Origin: Oscheius sp. JU75
Lineage: Eukaryota > Nematoda > Chromadorea > Rhabditida > Rhabditidae
Assembly: GCA_037178855.1 (NCBI GenBank)
Contig: JASJZC010000005.1
Coordinates: 3,348,001 to 3,412,000, forward strand
Direction: 5' to 3'
Length of the DNA: 64,000 bases
The notes below the pieces were generated by a model, which had not been told where the DNA came from, made no database searches, and saw nothing but the letters and a program-made list of their open reading frames with translations. Position numbers and translations under genes: made by a program. Positions 11,001 to 21,605 of the stretch are shown piece by piece. Numbering within the stretch: position 1 is the first letter of the stretch; every line of letters begins with the position of its first letter.

Positions 11001-13462
11001 AGACTCGTTTATCGGTCAGAACCGGACGATTGGTACTGCCCAACAGCCAAGTGAACGACTGTGACTCTAAAAACGATTTTGTGAAACTGTACCTGTGAGA
11101 CTTTTACCTAAAATGTGCCGTTTGGCTTTACTTTCGGGGTGCAAAGTGCGAGTGAACTGTGTGGTTAGTGAGTGCGAGTGTATATTGTGATCAGTGCATG
11201 TGTGCAGTTCAAAAAAGCCACAATCAGACAGCCAGTTGTGGTTTTGAGAACAGCGAGTGAGAAGTAAATGTGTGTGCAAGTGCGAACAGAGGACTGAGAC
11301 TGGAGACGACTGTTAGGACATTTAGGGAAGACGAAGTAGTTCGAGCGGGAGAGTCGACGGGATTCGGAGGGCTAAATCAACACGGAGAGGCGGCTAATGA
11401 AAGACATGAGTGACACCCGAGAGAGACACACGCGCTCGAACCCGGGGGAATCCTCAGGGGTAGGCTCTCTATCTCTATCAGTTATTCGAGCATTCCTATT
11501 TGTGAAATGAGCGGGATTTCGGGCGAGTCGGTCGACTGCTTGACTATAGAAACGGATAATTAGTCCAGCCTTGCATACTTTCTAGGGACTGAAAGAGTGG
11601 TACGAGACGAGAGGGGAGATAAGAGTCATTTTACGGCGTTCCGATTACAATCAGAGGTTGGTTTGGTCGGAAATTGGGGGGACTGGAACATGACGACGCT
11701 AAGTGACTCACGATGGTCACTGTTTTTGTTAGGAGAGACTGACGGCCCGTCGCTGCTCTGACTGCGCACACCCGAAACTAAAGGACAACACTCCCACGAG
11801 GCTTTCATTGGAAGGGACGACTTGCTAATAAGAGGAAAGCAGATATCTCGATCGGACTTTTTCAGAAGTTTTCCGGAACCCAAGTCGATTCAAGTTCTTG
11901 GTGTCAGTGGTAGAGAAAGGATGTTACTTGTTGGAAGAACATCTAGACGACTGGACCAGATAACGAGGCAAAACGGATTCCAGCCACTGGGTGCATCCAA
12001 TTTGAACAGAAGCAGATGCGGTGATAAGCGGTTAGAGAAGAGCAGAGGCATGCAACGTGTGGGTGAGAGAGAGCAGAAGTGGCACAATTAGGGTTGAGGG
12101 AATTGCCCGAGGACATCTCTAGGGAACTTGAGAGGGCACTCACTTGGTTGGTGGGCCGTCTGACATTGAAGACGCGCTCCTCCGTGAGCCAGTGGAACGG
12201 CATCTTGACGATTTGGAGGAAAGGGCTCGATGAAGGCCGGTTTCAACACAACAGAGGGACTCCTGAAGTTTAAACGGTAGTTATTGAATGGGGGTGTAAT
12301 GTTACCTGACTTTGCCGTACTTGTTCGTACCGATACAATGGAAGGTCGAGTAAGCTAGACTACTAGTGGCGGGAACCAAAAGAGTTCCTCCAGAGACGAG
12401 CAGAGAATCGTTCCCGCTAATCTATTTTTGAAAATGCGTGAAATTAATGGTATGGAACCAACAATCTGCAGGTCGTTCTTGAACCAAATGATGCGCGCCG
12501 GCGGTTGAGCAGTCACTCGACAAGGTAAAGGAATGAAGTCGGCATCTGGACGAGCATGGAAGTAGATTTCTCTCGGAGTGTTCCAGTGAAGTTGGGGAGC
12601 TCCTTAAATGGCACACTCTTCTCAGTGTTTCAAAAGAAGTACCTCTAGCTGTCAGCTGCTGCTGAAGAAGGGCAGAACGGCGACCGACAGGTGTCAGAGA
12701 ACAAAGAAACGGAAAAGTAGCTACCGAGGGTAGGTTCAGTCTGTATTCACTTGTTCGTAACTTGAAAGAGTTATTACATGTTGTAGGAGCCGTTGGCCGA
12801 TCTTCGCAGAGCTATTGGGCCTTCTTCACGTGGAGCTATCAGCCATGTTGACTCTTCTATTCCCTTCTCGAAGAGACTCTGAACTCGTTCTATGATTAAA
12901 TGCAAAAGAACGAACAGATAAAAGTTCGATGACATCGTCTAGTACGACTGGACATTCTAAAAGTTTAGCTCCCTTCTTCCGACAATGCTTTGCCGCCTCG
13001 ACCGTTTCTTTCGGCTCGAGATGTGGCTGTAGACAGACGTCTCCCATCGAATCCCATCCTGCTGGACACGTCCCGTCGTCTGAAAGATCTTGAGCCTTAA
13101 TCGTGCCTAATCGTCCATCATCTGGTCACTATCATGTCTCAATGAGTGTCTAATTGCGCGCCTTAACCTGCTTAGCCATGTCGGTCCGTCTGTTTGTTCA
13201 TTGGTAGAGAGGTCAGCTCAGCCTTGGCACCAATTAACAGACGTTTTTCAAAGATCATCCAGACTGATAGGTCCTTTGCGGCATTGAGAGTTTCAGCTGA
13301 TCGACGACATTTGTTATTGGCTGTGTCAAGGTGTCAGTCAAAGTTATCCGAATGATGTCCTGTCTCTTGCCCCCCACAGGTGTCAGCCAACTCACCCAAA
13401 AGTGCCGTCTTCGAGGCTCCTCGGTCGAGAAGAAGGACGAAAAGAAGCAGCCAAATAGTCAT
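8028..13462 (-). CDS. rig-6: Contactin-type Ig/FN3 cell adhesion protein with N-terminal C-type lectin domain
   Basis: Large multi-exon gene. The first exon at 13462 encodes a signal peptide (MTIWLLLFVLLLDRGASKTA). Exons at about 13090-12790 give a C-type lectin fold (CPAGWDSMGDVCLQPHLEP, then EESTWLIAP). A series of Ig domains follows from about 12.6 kb to 9.6 kb, visible as CYS/TRP sandwiches and motifs such as RSDAGRLRCS, DTGTYQCVIGND and DDQGHFFCIARN. Several fibronectin III domains fill about 9500-8100. The C-terminus is a short hydrophobic tail (HISVIFILIFCLCQ) with no cytoplasmic part, as in GPI-anchored contactins. An intron of roughly 1 kb lies at about 11.1-12.1 kb. The lectin-Ig-FN3 order is that of insect Contactin; nematode RIG-6 is the likely orthologue. 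Family role: axon guidance and junctional adhesion at the cell surface. The symbol is an inference from domain order. Confidence 0.85.
11120..11285. repeat. GT/GA-rich low-complexity stretch in contactin intron
   Basis: Inside the long intron the plus strand runs through short irregular repeats of GTGAGTGCGAGTG and GTGTGTGCAAGTG type. It looks like a decayed microsatellite with no coding potential. Confidence 0.45.
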
Positions 13463-15121
13463 GTCATTCCGCCACGATATAGTCGAACCTACAACCGACA
13501 CGTAGGATTATGTCGTCGTGTCTCGTAAATCATTTCGCGAGAGAGACGGAAGAATAAAACATACGAAATAAACAGACATCTGAGGGAGAAAAGACAAAAC
13601 GAATCAGATTTCAAGGGAAGGGAGGTGTCATACGATGGCTCAGGAAGGAGCAAGAAATGTAAGTAGCTTCTTGTATGTTTGGAAAATGGGATAACTGACT
13701 AATCCTTTGCTGAGAATAAACAAAGAATTTGGACTAGGAGTGTACTTCTTTCGAGCAAAATGAGAGAAGTACCTGGTCTCCTGATGAGTGGGAAATGAAC
13801 TATCTGCTCATAACTAATTGGCGAAGGCGTCAAAACTGCCTCCTCACACGCAATCGAGTACGAATAAAAAGGACAGAAGAAGGCTGTTCTGTTCTGTATC
13901 TAATCCTTGCCGTCTGTTTCGGACACACGTGTTGTTAATCCTAGAGACCTAGGAACAGCCTGGGGGCAAGGGGTAATTGAGGAGGGGGAGGTCAGTTACC
14001 ACGAGAGCCTTTGTGTTGGAATTGAGAGGATGGAATGGAAAATCAGAAGAAGAGCTCACGCGATCTGCGACAGATGGAGGAGCGGAAGCTCTTGATTTAG
14101 GCAAGCGTTAAGGGCGGGATTAGTTGCTGTTCCTGTAAATACAGCCAGAGGATTACTCTGCACATCTCACGCCAGATGGAACCCTGCCGGCCCATGACAA
14201 AAGCCGTATCCGGTAACCAACCACTTCAAGCCGGCGTCATTGAGAATATTCATAAGGGTCTCCTAGTCAGGTAGATGTGGAAGAGTAAATAGTTGTCACC
14301 CGAAGTCAAAGAGAGCACAAGATTGGTCCCCCGAGTGGCCATAAAAAGTGAACATGGGGGTGAGACAAAGCCATGGAGCAAGAGTTGAGCAGCGTAATTA
14401 CGAGGGGCATATTCGAGAGCAGAAGGCGTGAAATTCTGGCTTTGACTGATACCTCCTCCCCTTTACGACGTAAGGGACAGGTGACCATGCAAGAGCCGGC
14501 CCCATATAAAAGGCCATTCATCAACTGTCCAGATAATTAATAGGAATTAAGAGCAGCTCTCATTGTGACAGATGTCGTCGTGGTTGTCAGGAAGGAAATG
14601 TCAGTTATAGGTAATAGCTATTGCTCTGGTCACTTTTGGTACAGGACAGAAGCAAATAAACAGACATCGAGACAGCTAGCAGGAGCCTCTCAAGTGGCTC
14701 GCAAAAGTGGTGCCAATGGGGAGCGAGACAGGAAGAGGAGCGAACACTTGGGGATTAGGACTGCTGCTGACCATTCCTGCTTACTTGACCTCAGTACTTG
14801 TTCGCCGGTCACTTGATACTACTCCCTTGGTCTTACAAGAGTTCTTTTCAGTGATGCTGGCAGAGCAAACTCTACTTGAAGAGCTCTGTCGTATGCTTCA
14901 GGACAGCTCGTCCGTCATCTGACCGTTTGTATAGAAGTAGCTGTAAGATTCAACAGCCTCCCTGAAATCTTGTGAATAAACTGGAGATTCTTATAGTTGA
15001 CATGTTGATTCTAACTCTCTAAACAATCAAAAGGGAAATGTCATCTTGTAACCGTTTTCTGTAAGATAAATAAGAATATTCCAAGGCGTTGGGTCATCAG
15101 TAGAGCCTCTTCGACTAGCGA
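13463..15121. other. Gene-poor interval upstream of contactin
   Basis: About 1.65 kb with no frame I can support on either strand. It contains scattered short ORFs without splice context, and GA-rich stretches near 13.95-14.1 kb. It probably carries contactin regulatory sequence. I saw no repeat with clear ends. Confidence 0.5.
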
Positions 15122-15655
15122 ATGATCCTTCCTCTCCTGGCAGCCGTCTGCTTCATCCTGCATGTCTTCATAATGGTCGTCTGTTCTTCCGACAGCAGCG
15201 AGAATCCGAAAAAGAAGAAGAGCGATGAAGAAACCGGCAATTGTCGACCCGAGGCCACATTTCGTTTGCCAATCTAGCAATAGGACGTCGACCACCAATA
15301 CATCCAGCCCGAAGAAACGGTCGATCAAGAAGCCTGTGGAAGAGCCGAAAAGGGAGCTGAAAGTAGACGAAGAACTCATGCTCGGCGAGGTGAAGAAGGA
15401 TGAAGAACCGCCGAAGACGAATCTCGACTCGGTAGAAGAATGCGACAATCCGTTGAAGAATGTCGACCCCCAAAAACTCAAAAATAGCTTAAGAAGAAGA
15501 GTATCTACAGCTCCGAAGAATGACTCACGTATGCCAAATAAATCGGATATTAAACGAAGTGTGAGGTAGAAGACGCCGGATGGAGTCAACAAGACCCAAA
15601 AAAGACTTCGGTCATGAACTCGAAGAAAGAAGCCAAACGATCCAGAAAGCTCTAG
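15122..15655 (+). CDS. Lysine-rich hypothetical protein with possible signal peptide and an unresolved frame change
   Basis: An ATG at 15122 opens a strongly hydrophobic leader (MILPLLAAVCFILHVFIMVV) followed by Ser/Lys-rich sequence that stops near 15280. A second frame, open from 15225 to 15569, encodes 114 residues very rich in Lys, Glu and Pro (KKRSIKKPVEEPKRELKVDE). A third lysine-rich stretch (QQDPKKTSVMNSKKEAKR) runs to a TAG at 15653-15655. It can be joined to the second through a GT at 15530 and an AG before 15573. No convincing intron joins the first and second parts. All three parts are biased like coding DNA, so this may be one gene with a misplaced exon, a frameshift or a young pseudogene. 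I recognise no family. Confidence 0.33.
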
Positions 15656-15828
15656 TCGGCTGAAGAAACATCACTGAATAGAAATGAAGAACGATCAGAA
15701 CGTCCTCTTCCTATCTGCACATCTTTCTCTTTTCGTGTAAGGACGGTAGGAAAAGGTTTTATATAAAACCACGGGGAGATCGTAACGAGCATAAATAATG
15801 CATAATAAATAATAAAAAATATTAAACA

Positions 15829-18404
15829 TTAACGACGAGGGTATCCGCCGTATGGATCACGTCGGTTGTCATATCCAGAAGAGGGCGGATATCGGGTATT
15901 CTCGCCTAAACATAATGCGATGGTTCGAATAATGAAGATCTTACTGTATCTGTCTGCTGGCATCCTCCAAGCACTTCCTTCATCACGTGGACGGGCATAT
16001 CCACTAACGAAAGGAGCCGGTTCACGACCATAGGCATTGCCGTATGCCGGTCTACCACGAGTCGACGAGGAATAGCCACCCCGAGGAACTCCTCGCGAAG
16101 GATGGCCAGGTAGTCCTCGTGTACGCTTCTGCGGAATACCTCTCGATTCAGTAATAGCAGGTCGTTTGACCGCCTGTCTAGGCGCTTCGCCGAAGAACTC
16201 ACGGGCCCTCTTTTGATCCCAACGAGTGAGAAAAGATCCAAAGTGAGCCTCCACTGAGAATAAAACTACTGTTTGAAGAAATCAAAGAAGACAAACCTCC
16301 TCTCATGAAGACGTGTACCTTTTCAGTGCGATCAGTCGATGTGGCTACGTTCAGAAAAGTGTGGGCGCCATGGGCAAGCACAACTGCATCCGCAGTACCA
16401 AATGTAATTAATCCCATCGGCTGACTGAGGCGATATTTTAGACAGAAAATGTATAAAAAAGACTTACCCAATCTCATCTTCTATCTGCTCCCAGTTAGTA
16501 ATCTGCTCAGCAGCTTCAGGGAACCAGCTTTTGACATCATCAATAGTGTACTCTTCCTTTGGGAGGATCTTCACAACCAGTTGATGCATCCTTCGAGTCG
16601 GCTTGATCAAATGACCGAGTTTTTCCTCCAGCTCATCTTTCATCTTCACGGCGCCGGGAGCTAAACGGTTTTTTCATGCTAGAATAGAAAAAATCCGAAC
16701 ATTGTGGGAGGTAAACCTTGATCCGACGACCTTCTGTGCAGCGAACATAGATCAGATGGCGAATGGCTTCGTACATCACTTCGTTCGGATATTGGAAGTG
16801 CATCACTAGTTTTCTGAATACAATGGTTAGACTTTGAGAGACAAACGAAACCCTACCCATACATCTGCTTATTTCCTTGAAGATTGAACCGCATCGGGAA
16901 GCTGATGTCCACACTTTCAGCTCGGTTCATAACACGATAGATGAAGGGATTGCGCAAATCCGAGTAGAAAAGGTTTTCAATGGTCAAACAGCGATTATCT
17001 CCGGGAGCGGAGCAAACTGAAATGATAATTGTATACGGCAATAGGTCGTAATTTGTAAGTTTAAAAAGAGCTTAGTTTATGAGATATGCTCTCACATGTT
17101 GTTCTTGATAGTGATCTTTGCATGTGGCTTGGAGGAAAACAAAAGTTGCACTTTTTATTTCAACTACATGCCGTACTTTGTATATTGCATGTTGCAACTC
17201 ATTTTTTGTTGAGTTATAATGTCGGTCTTGTTGTCGTTCAAGTCATTTGGTACAGATGAACTAGTCAAACTAGACATAGTTTATGGCTCAACGGTTATTG
17301 TATTCAGTAGCTCCATTTTATGGAAAAGAAAGGGTTCGAGCAACACTTTGGAAGCCGATCTCGAAACTCACTCTTCCATTGAAACTCGGGAGCTCCATCC
17401 CAAGAAATCTCAAAAGGAGCTTTGAGATCATCATCAATGTAGGCTTTTTTCTGACGCTCTTCCTTCTTATCTTTATCTTCCTCAATTTCGGCTGAATTTG
17501 CTTTATCATCAGGCACGGTTATTTGGAATACCTTTGATTATTCCTTTTTTGATAACCTTTTTAGGCTCAACTTTGGCAGCTTTGACTACCGGCTCTTTTT
17601 TAGGGACCTCGACCTCCTGCAAATTCGTGATTTAGCCGATATTAATTTGAGGGTCAGCATGAGCATCTAACGGTAGAAAAAAATCGAACCTCAGGCTCAT
17701 TTTTGACTTCGTTTTCATTATCATCATTAAGAGTCACATGCTCGTCGTGATGGGTATCGTCTCCACCGATTTGTTCCATCAAACTTGCTTCGAGCATTTC
17801 GGCCGGAATTTCATCGATTGGAGTGACAGATAGAGTTCCATCAAGCTTTGCCAACTTCTTCTGAGCAAAAACTCGATGCTTGTGTACACGTGACTTGAAC
17901 AGGACAATAGCTCTGAGAGCGTTTTCCTGAAGGATGCAACTGTTGCCGTGAAATGTAAATTGTAGCATCGTGAAGCCAATAAATAAATCAAACTGAACTA
18001 ACCTCGGACTCAGCATCAGGTTGAAGCTTGGGAATACGAACAATCTGTGAAAAAAGTCAAATATGAGGACGATCTCACAAAAAAACGCACTTTCTCAACA
18101 GCCTCCCTCGTAATCTTGAACTCTTCGGTCAGAAGCTCCGAAACACACTCGGAGAACACTTCGAATGCATCATTCAGGAAAGCAGTAGGCAGCTTGGAGA
18201 CCAAGAGACTTCTGCTCAGATCTAAGTCTCTCGGATCCCCTCCATGCGGCTCAAATTCTACAGCATCGTCATTGTTCTCTTCGGCATCTATCATAATGTC
18301 TTCCTTAAAGTGCTAATTGCGCACAAAACTAATTAAAAAATTACGTTGTTATTTTCCCCGTTCATTTCATCGTTTCCTTCCTCGTAGTGCTCATCCGCAG
18401 ACAT
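15829..18404 (-). CDS. Unrecognised nuclear-type protein, acidic N-terminus, arginine/glycine-rich tail
   Basis: About a dozen exons join in frame. The start ATG at 18402-18404 sits 9 nt after a TTTCAG acceptor and reads MSADEHYEEGNDEMNGE. An acidic N-terminus leads into an alpha/beta-looking segment (RSLLVSKLPTAFLNDAFEVF, then ENALRAIVLFKSRVHKHRVF). A Lys/Glu-rich linker follows (VPKKEPVVKAAKVEPKK), then a central domain of unknown type at about 17.0-16.3 kb (NLFYSDLRNPFIYRVM; QPMGLITFGTADAVVLAH). The C-terminal 120 residues are rich in Arg, Gly, Tyr and Ser (RGVPRGGYSSSTRGRPAYGN), like RNA-binding RG tails. The two beta-rich pieces might be degenerate RRMs; that is a guess. One intron of about 320 bp near 17.02-17.34 kb has a weak donor, so two genes remain possible. 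Function unknown. The RG tail suggests RNA or chromatin association. Confidence 0.6.
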
Positions 18405-18809
18405 ACTGAGTACCTGAAATACGACTGTTACTCATGCAGGCTACAACTTTGGTCGTTTCAGAGCAACTGATTTTGCGTTCGAAGTAAAACGAAACAAATA
18501 TGATCGGAAATGGCGTGGAACGCGAAATGAACAAGTCTTGCAATTAAAGGTCTAATTCAAAGACTAGGTCCTGCAACGAAATATTACCGTAGGCAGTCGA
18601 ATTCGACCGCTTTCCAATGTGAAATTTTTCTCCTTTTTCTAACTTTTCTGTTGTTATCCGTTTGTAAACCCAAACAAATGACAGGCGTAACAGGCTGTTA
18701 CACTGTTACTAACATCTTGTGCTAGTTTGCATGATTTCCCCTCAGAACGGCTTCTTCCACTTCCCATTGTTCCTTTTACGATCTATCTTTCAGGTAATAT
18801 TCTTTAGTC
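18405..18809. other. Divergent intergenic region ahead of ribosomal protein L29
   Basis: About 400 bp between the orphan nuclear gene (minus) and the L29 gene (plus). A pyrimidine-rich tract at about 18730-18793 ends in TTTCAG, 16 nt before the L29 start, and fits a trans-splice acceptor. The rest shows nothing specific. Confidence 0.5.
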
Positions 18810-19158
18810 ATGGCCAAGTCGAAGAATCACACCAATCACAACCAGAGTAAGTTTTTCTACAATTTTCCATATTGAAAAGCCTTTAAATATGAACTTTTCA
18901 CACGTAAAGTAGACGGTCAACACTGAAACTTTCATTTCTTTATGAACATGAAGTAATGGCACTATTTTCAGACAGAAAGGCTCACCGTAATGGAATCAAG
19001 CGTCCCACAAAGCAGAGATTCATGTCGATGAAGGGAGTCGATGCCAAGTAAGGAAGTTTCTCTTTTTGTTTTAATTCTTGTCTTTTAGGTTCCTGAAAAA
19101 CTTGAGATTCGCCAAGAAGCACAACAAGAGACATGTCAAGAACGAGTCTTCCGCCTAA
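18810..19158 (+). CDS. rpl-29: 60S ribosomal protein L29 (eL29)
   Basis: Three exons encode about 60 residues, very basic, starting MAKSKNHTNHNQNRKAHRNG and containing IKRPTKQRFMSMKGVDAKFL, the conserved core of eL29. Introns at about 18847-18970 and 19049-19089 have clear GT/AG ends and preserve frame. eL29 is a small, non-globular component of the large cytosolic ribosomal subunit. The THOC7 start lies only 122 bp after the TAA at 19156-19158 on the same strand, a spacing typical of nematode operons. Length and sequence leave little doubt. Confidence 0.95.
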
Positions 19159-19280
19159 ACTGTTGCTCTCTGTTTGTTATGAACTATTTTGAGTTCTTTT
19201 CTTGTGTCTTGTTATTGCTACCGCTATTTTCGGTTAGGCTTTCCTCGAATGATATTAGGCTTGTCAATCTAGGTCCTAGG

Positions 19281-20638
19281 ATGTCATCCTATGACATCTA
19301 TTTGCGTAGACTTCTTGCCGATGGAGAGGGAACGGGGGAACTTCGTCGTTTCGAGCTAGTTCTTTCGTACATCAAAAACATGAGAGTGAATGGGAGCACA
19401 GCTGCTGAAGCAAGTAAATGTCTGCGGATGGTTTGTAGTTTGCTGTGTTTTGCTGGAAAGAAGTATTGCAGATCGAAGCTATGGAGCTGTCAGTTAAGAA
19501 ACAATGCTTTGTGGACGAGTGCTGCAGCAGGCAAATTGCCGAATACGAGGAGACGACGACAGAGATTGAAAGAGAAGTTCGTGATTGTGGAGGCTTGTGC
19601 AAAAGGGTCTCGTGGACATACACTCCATCCACAGATCTCATTGCTAGCTCCATGTCCGAACATACGTGTAATTTTGTCGCTTTCAGCTCGTGGCAAGCAA
19701 AGAGCTAATGGAGAAGGCCAAAAAGGAACTAGCAGCAGCTAGACAAGTCAGAAGAAATCGTCAAGAGTATGCTGTAATGGTACGCCAAATTGATGAGGCT
19801 CCATCCAGAGATGCCACAGTTCAGTAAGTTACATTTTGTTTCTGTTTTATAAGGGTTTACCAGTCGTCTGCGACGTCGATCTGAATAGGGTTAGGTGTGT
19901 CGAAATTGAGGACAAAAAAAAGTATTTTCAGAAACTTGAAAATTGGAGCCCCTTCCCCCCCTTTTTTTCGAGGAGCCTCCGATTTTGCATGGAATTTCTG
20001 ACTCTTGTTCACTCCACGGTTGTTTTTGATTTTGACAAAAGAGCCTCTCCGTTAGCGGGTTGCGCGATCCCCTCCCTGCAGATACCTGGTATGATAGAAA
20101 TTGAATACTGTTAACAGCGCTCTCACAGTCATAAAGGAACATGTTTCAATGATTCACACTTTCTAACTTTTTTGCGGAACTCAGTAGTAATTTCTTTGCA
20201 ACCTGTTATAGTTTCATGATAGTAACTCACTTTGGCACCTTGACAATTTACTTTTACAACAAAAAATGCTGTTAGTTTCATGCAAGAAACATAAGGAGAA
20301 AATGAGCAAAAACAATGAAAACGTTTTTCGGACGCAATCCTTATTTTATTAAGATATTTTAAAGATACTTTCAGAAAGCTAGCAGAAATACAGGAAGATC
20401 TCAAAAACCAGCACGAGCGGCAACGTTTATTGGAAGTTAAGCTTGCTGAACGCAGAAACGCATTTAACATTCTTTGGGAAAACTTCCAGAGTTTCATTAA
20501 AGGTAAATTTTGTTTTTCTCGACTCGTGTATTGTTATTCTCTTCTAAATATTCACTTTCAGCAGATGACGAACTATTATTCACCGACAAAAACGACACTG
20601 AAGAGCCAATGGACGAATACTCGCCGGGTGACACCTAA
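19281..20638 (+). CDS. thoc-7: THO complex subunit 7 (THOC7)
   Basis: The first exon (MSSYDIYLRRLLADGEGTGE) aligns with the N-terminus of THOC7. The next reads KKQCFVDECCSRQIAEYEET, then VRRNRQEYAVMVRQIDEAPS, the most conserved part of the family. The last exons are a predicted coiled coil (NQHERQRLLEVKLAERRNAF) and an acidic tail ending at the TAA at 20636-20638. THOC7 is part of the nuclear THO/TREX complex that couples transcription to mRNA export. The junction between the first two exons is uncertain: a GTGAAT donor near 19385 keeps phase, a GTAAAT near 19412 does not. One intron, 19828-20371, is much longer than the others and carries a copy of a dispersed repeat. The gene probably shares an operon with rpl-29. 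Confidence 0.85.
19850..20335 (+). repeat. Dispersed repeat, copy 1, inside THOC7 intron
   Basis: The plus strand from about 19855 (CAGTCGTCTGCGACGTCGAT) through about 20330 is clearly related, in the same order and orientation, to 43985-44620. Shared landmarks are the CGTCTGCGACGTCG motif, a GGGTTGCGC.ATCCCCTC segment, a TCTGCAACCTG-like segment, and GAAAACGTTTTT near the end. No open frame, no clear terminal inverted repeats. The type of element is unknown. Confidence 0.65.
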
Positions 20639-21605
20639 CAATACGATCTCTGTACATTATGGCTTCAATGAATCGAATATCGCCCCAATTTGGCAATGTT
20701 TACATTTAGCGTTGTTCAATGATTGAGGGCTCTTATCTCTTTCCAAACAACTGTTCAAGTGTGTTACGGTAACCAATGTTGCCACATCGTCTTCTTCCTT
20801 ATCACCGTTCCTTTTCTGCCAGTGCATGCTATTGATCTTTTTCGGAGATCTAATTGCAAAATGGGCGTCGAAAATACCCGCGACTGGTTATTGTGCGAGA
20901 GTCGTATTGACTACCATCATTCTACGGCCGCTCCACATATTATTTCGACCTTGGAACCGTCCATACTCTCCCATATTATTTTTTCGGTTTCACTTCGAAC
21001 TCCCCACGTTTTTTCTCACCGAACATTCTGGCCCCTTCCTGTCTGTTGGCCTCTAATCTGTCGTCTTCGATAGCGTTTCCACATACGAACGTCATTTCAA
21101 AAGCTTTGAAATGACTCAATATCCTTGTCTATTCCCCCTTCCCAGTCGTATATGAGAGGAGGAGTGACTGATTATCCCCCAGCATATAATTATGGTAGGT
21201 GAATCGATATGGAGCAGTCCAGTTGCTAGCTGTCTTCCTCTGCCGCTGGGGCCGGCCCCCTCGCTTTCAATCGTTCAATGATCAAATGTGTGACTTGTCT
21301 TTTCTCTCGTCCCTTTCTGTCTACTAGCCAACCGAATCAGAGAGCGAGCGTATATTCTCTTGTTGCGACTTTGTGCATGCGAGAGACTCAGAGAGGGCTC
21401 TGTCTAGTATTGGGCCGGCCGATGGGGAGGGGTCTCGGCTTCGCTTGCTATCGAACGCAGTCGCGTATTGATCGCTGAGTAATTACAAATCTAGGCCTCA
21501 TTGTGTCTTCTGCTTCATTTTCACTCGTTTCTTCTCATTTTCTTTAATTCAAATTGAATTTCTAGATCAGCTTGTTTCATGGAAGTCATCTGCTAAGTCA
21601 ACAAC
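20639..21605. other. Intergenic, no supported gene
   Basis: Contains the THOC7 3' UTR and the upstream region of the Egal-1-like gene. Short ORFs near 20.7-21.1 kb have no splice support and look like chance frames in pyrimidine-rich DNA. Confidence 0.5.

Noticed and set aside
13331-15000. Several 60-80 codon ORFs in the contactin upstream region
   Set aside because: No splice sites, no conserved motifs and composition like the surrounding non-coding DNA.
19179-19742. Long plus-strand ORF of 187 codons with a hydrophobic start overlapping thoc-7
   Set aside because: It runs through thoc-7 introns and partly out of frame with the conserved exons; the hydrophobic start is the T-rich intercistronic region.
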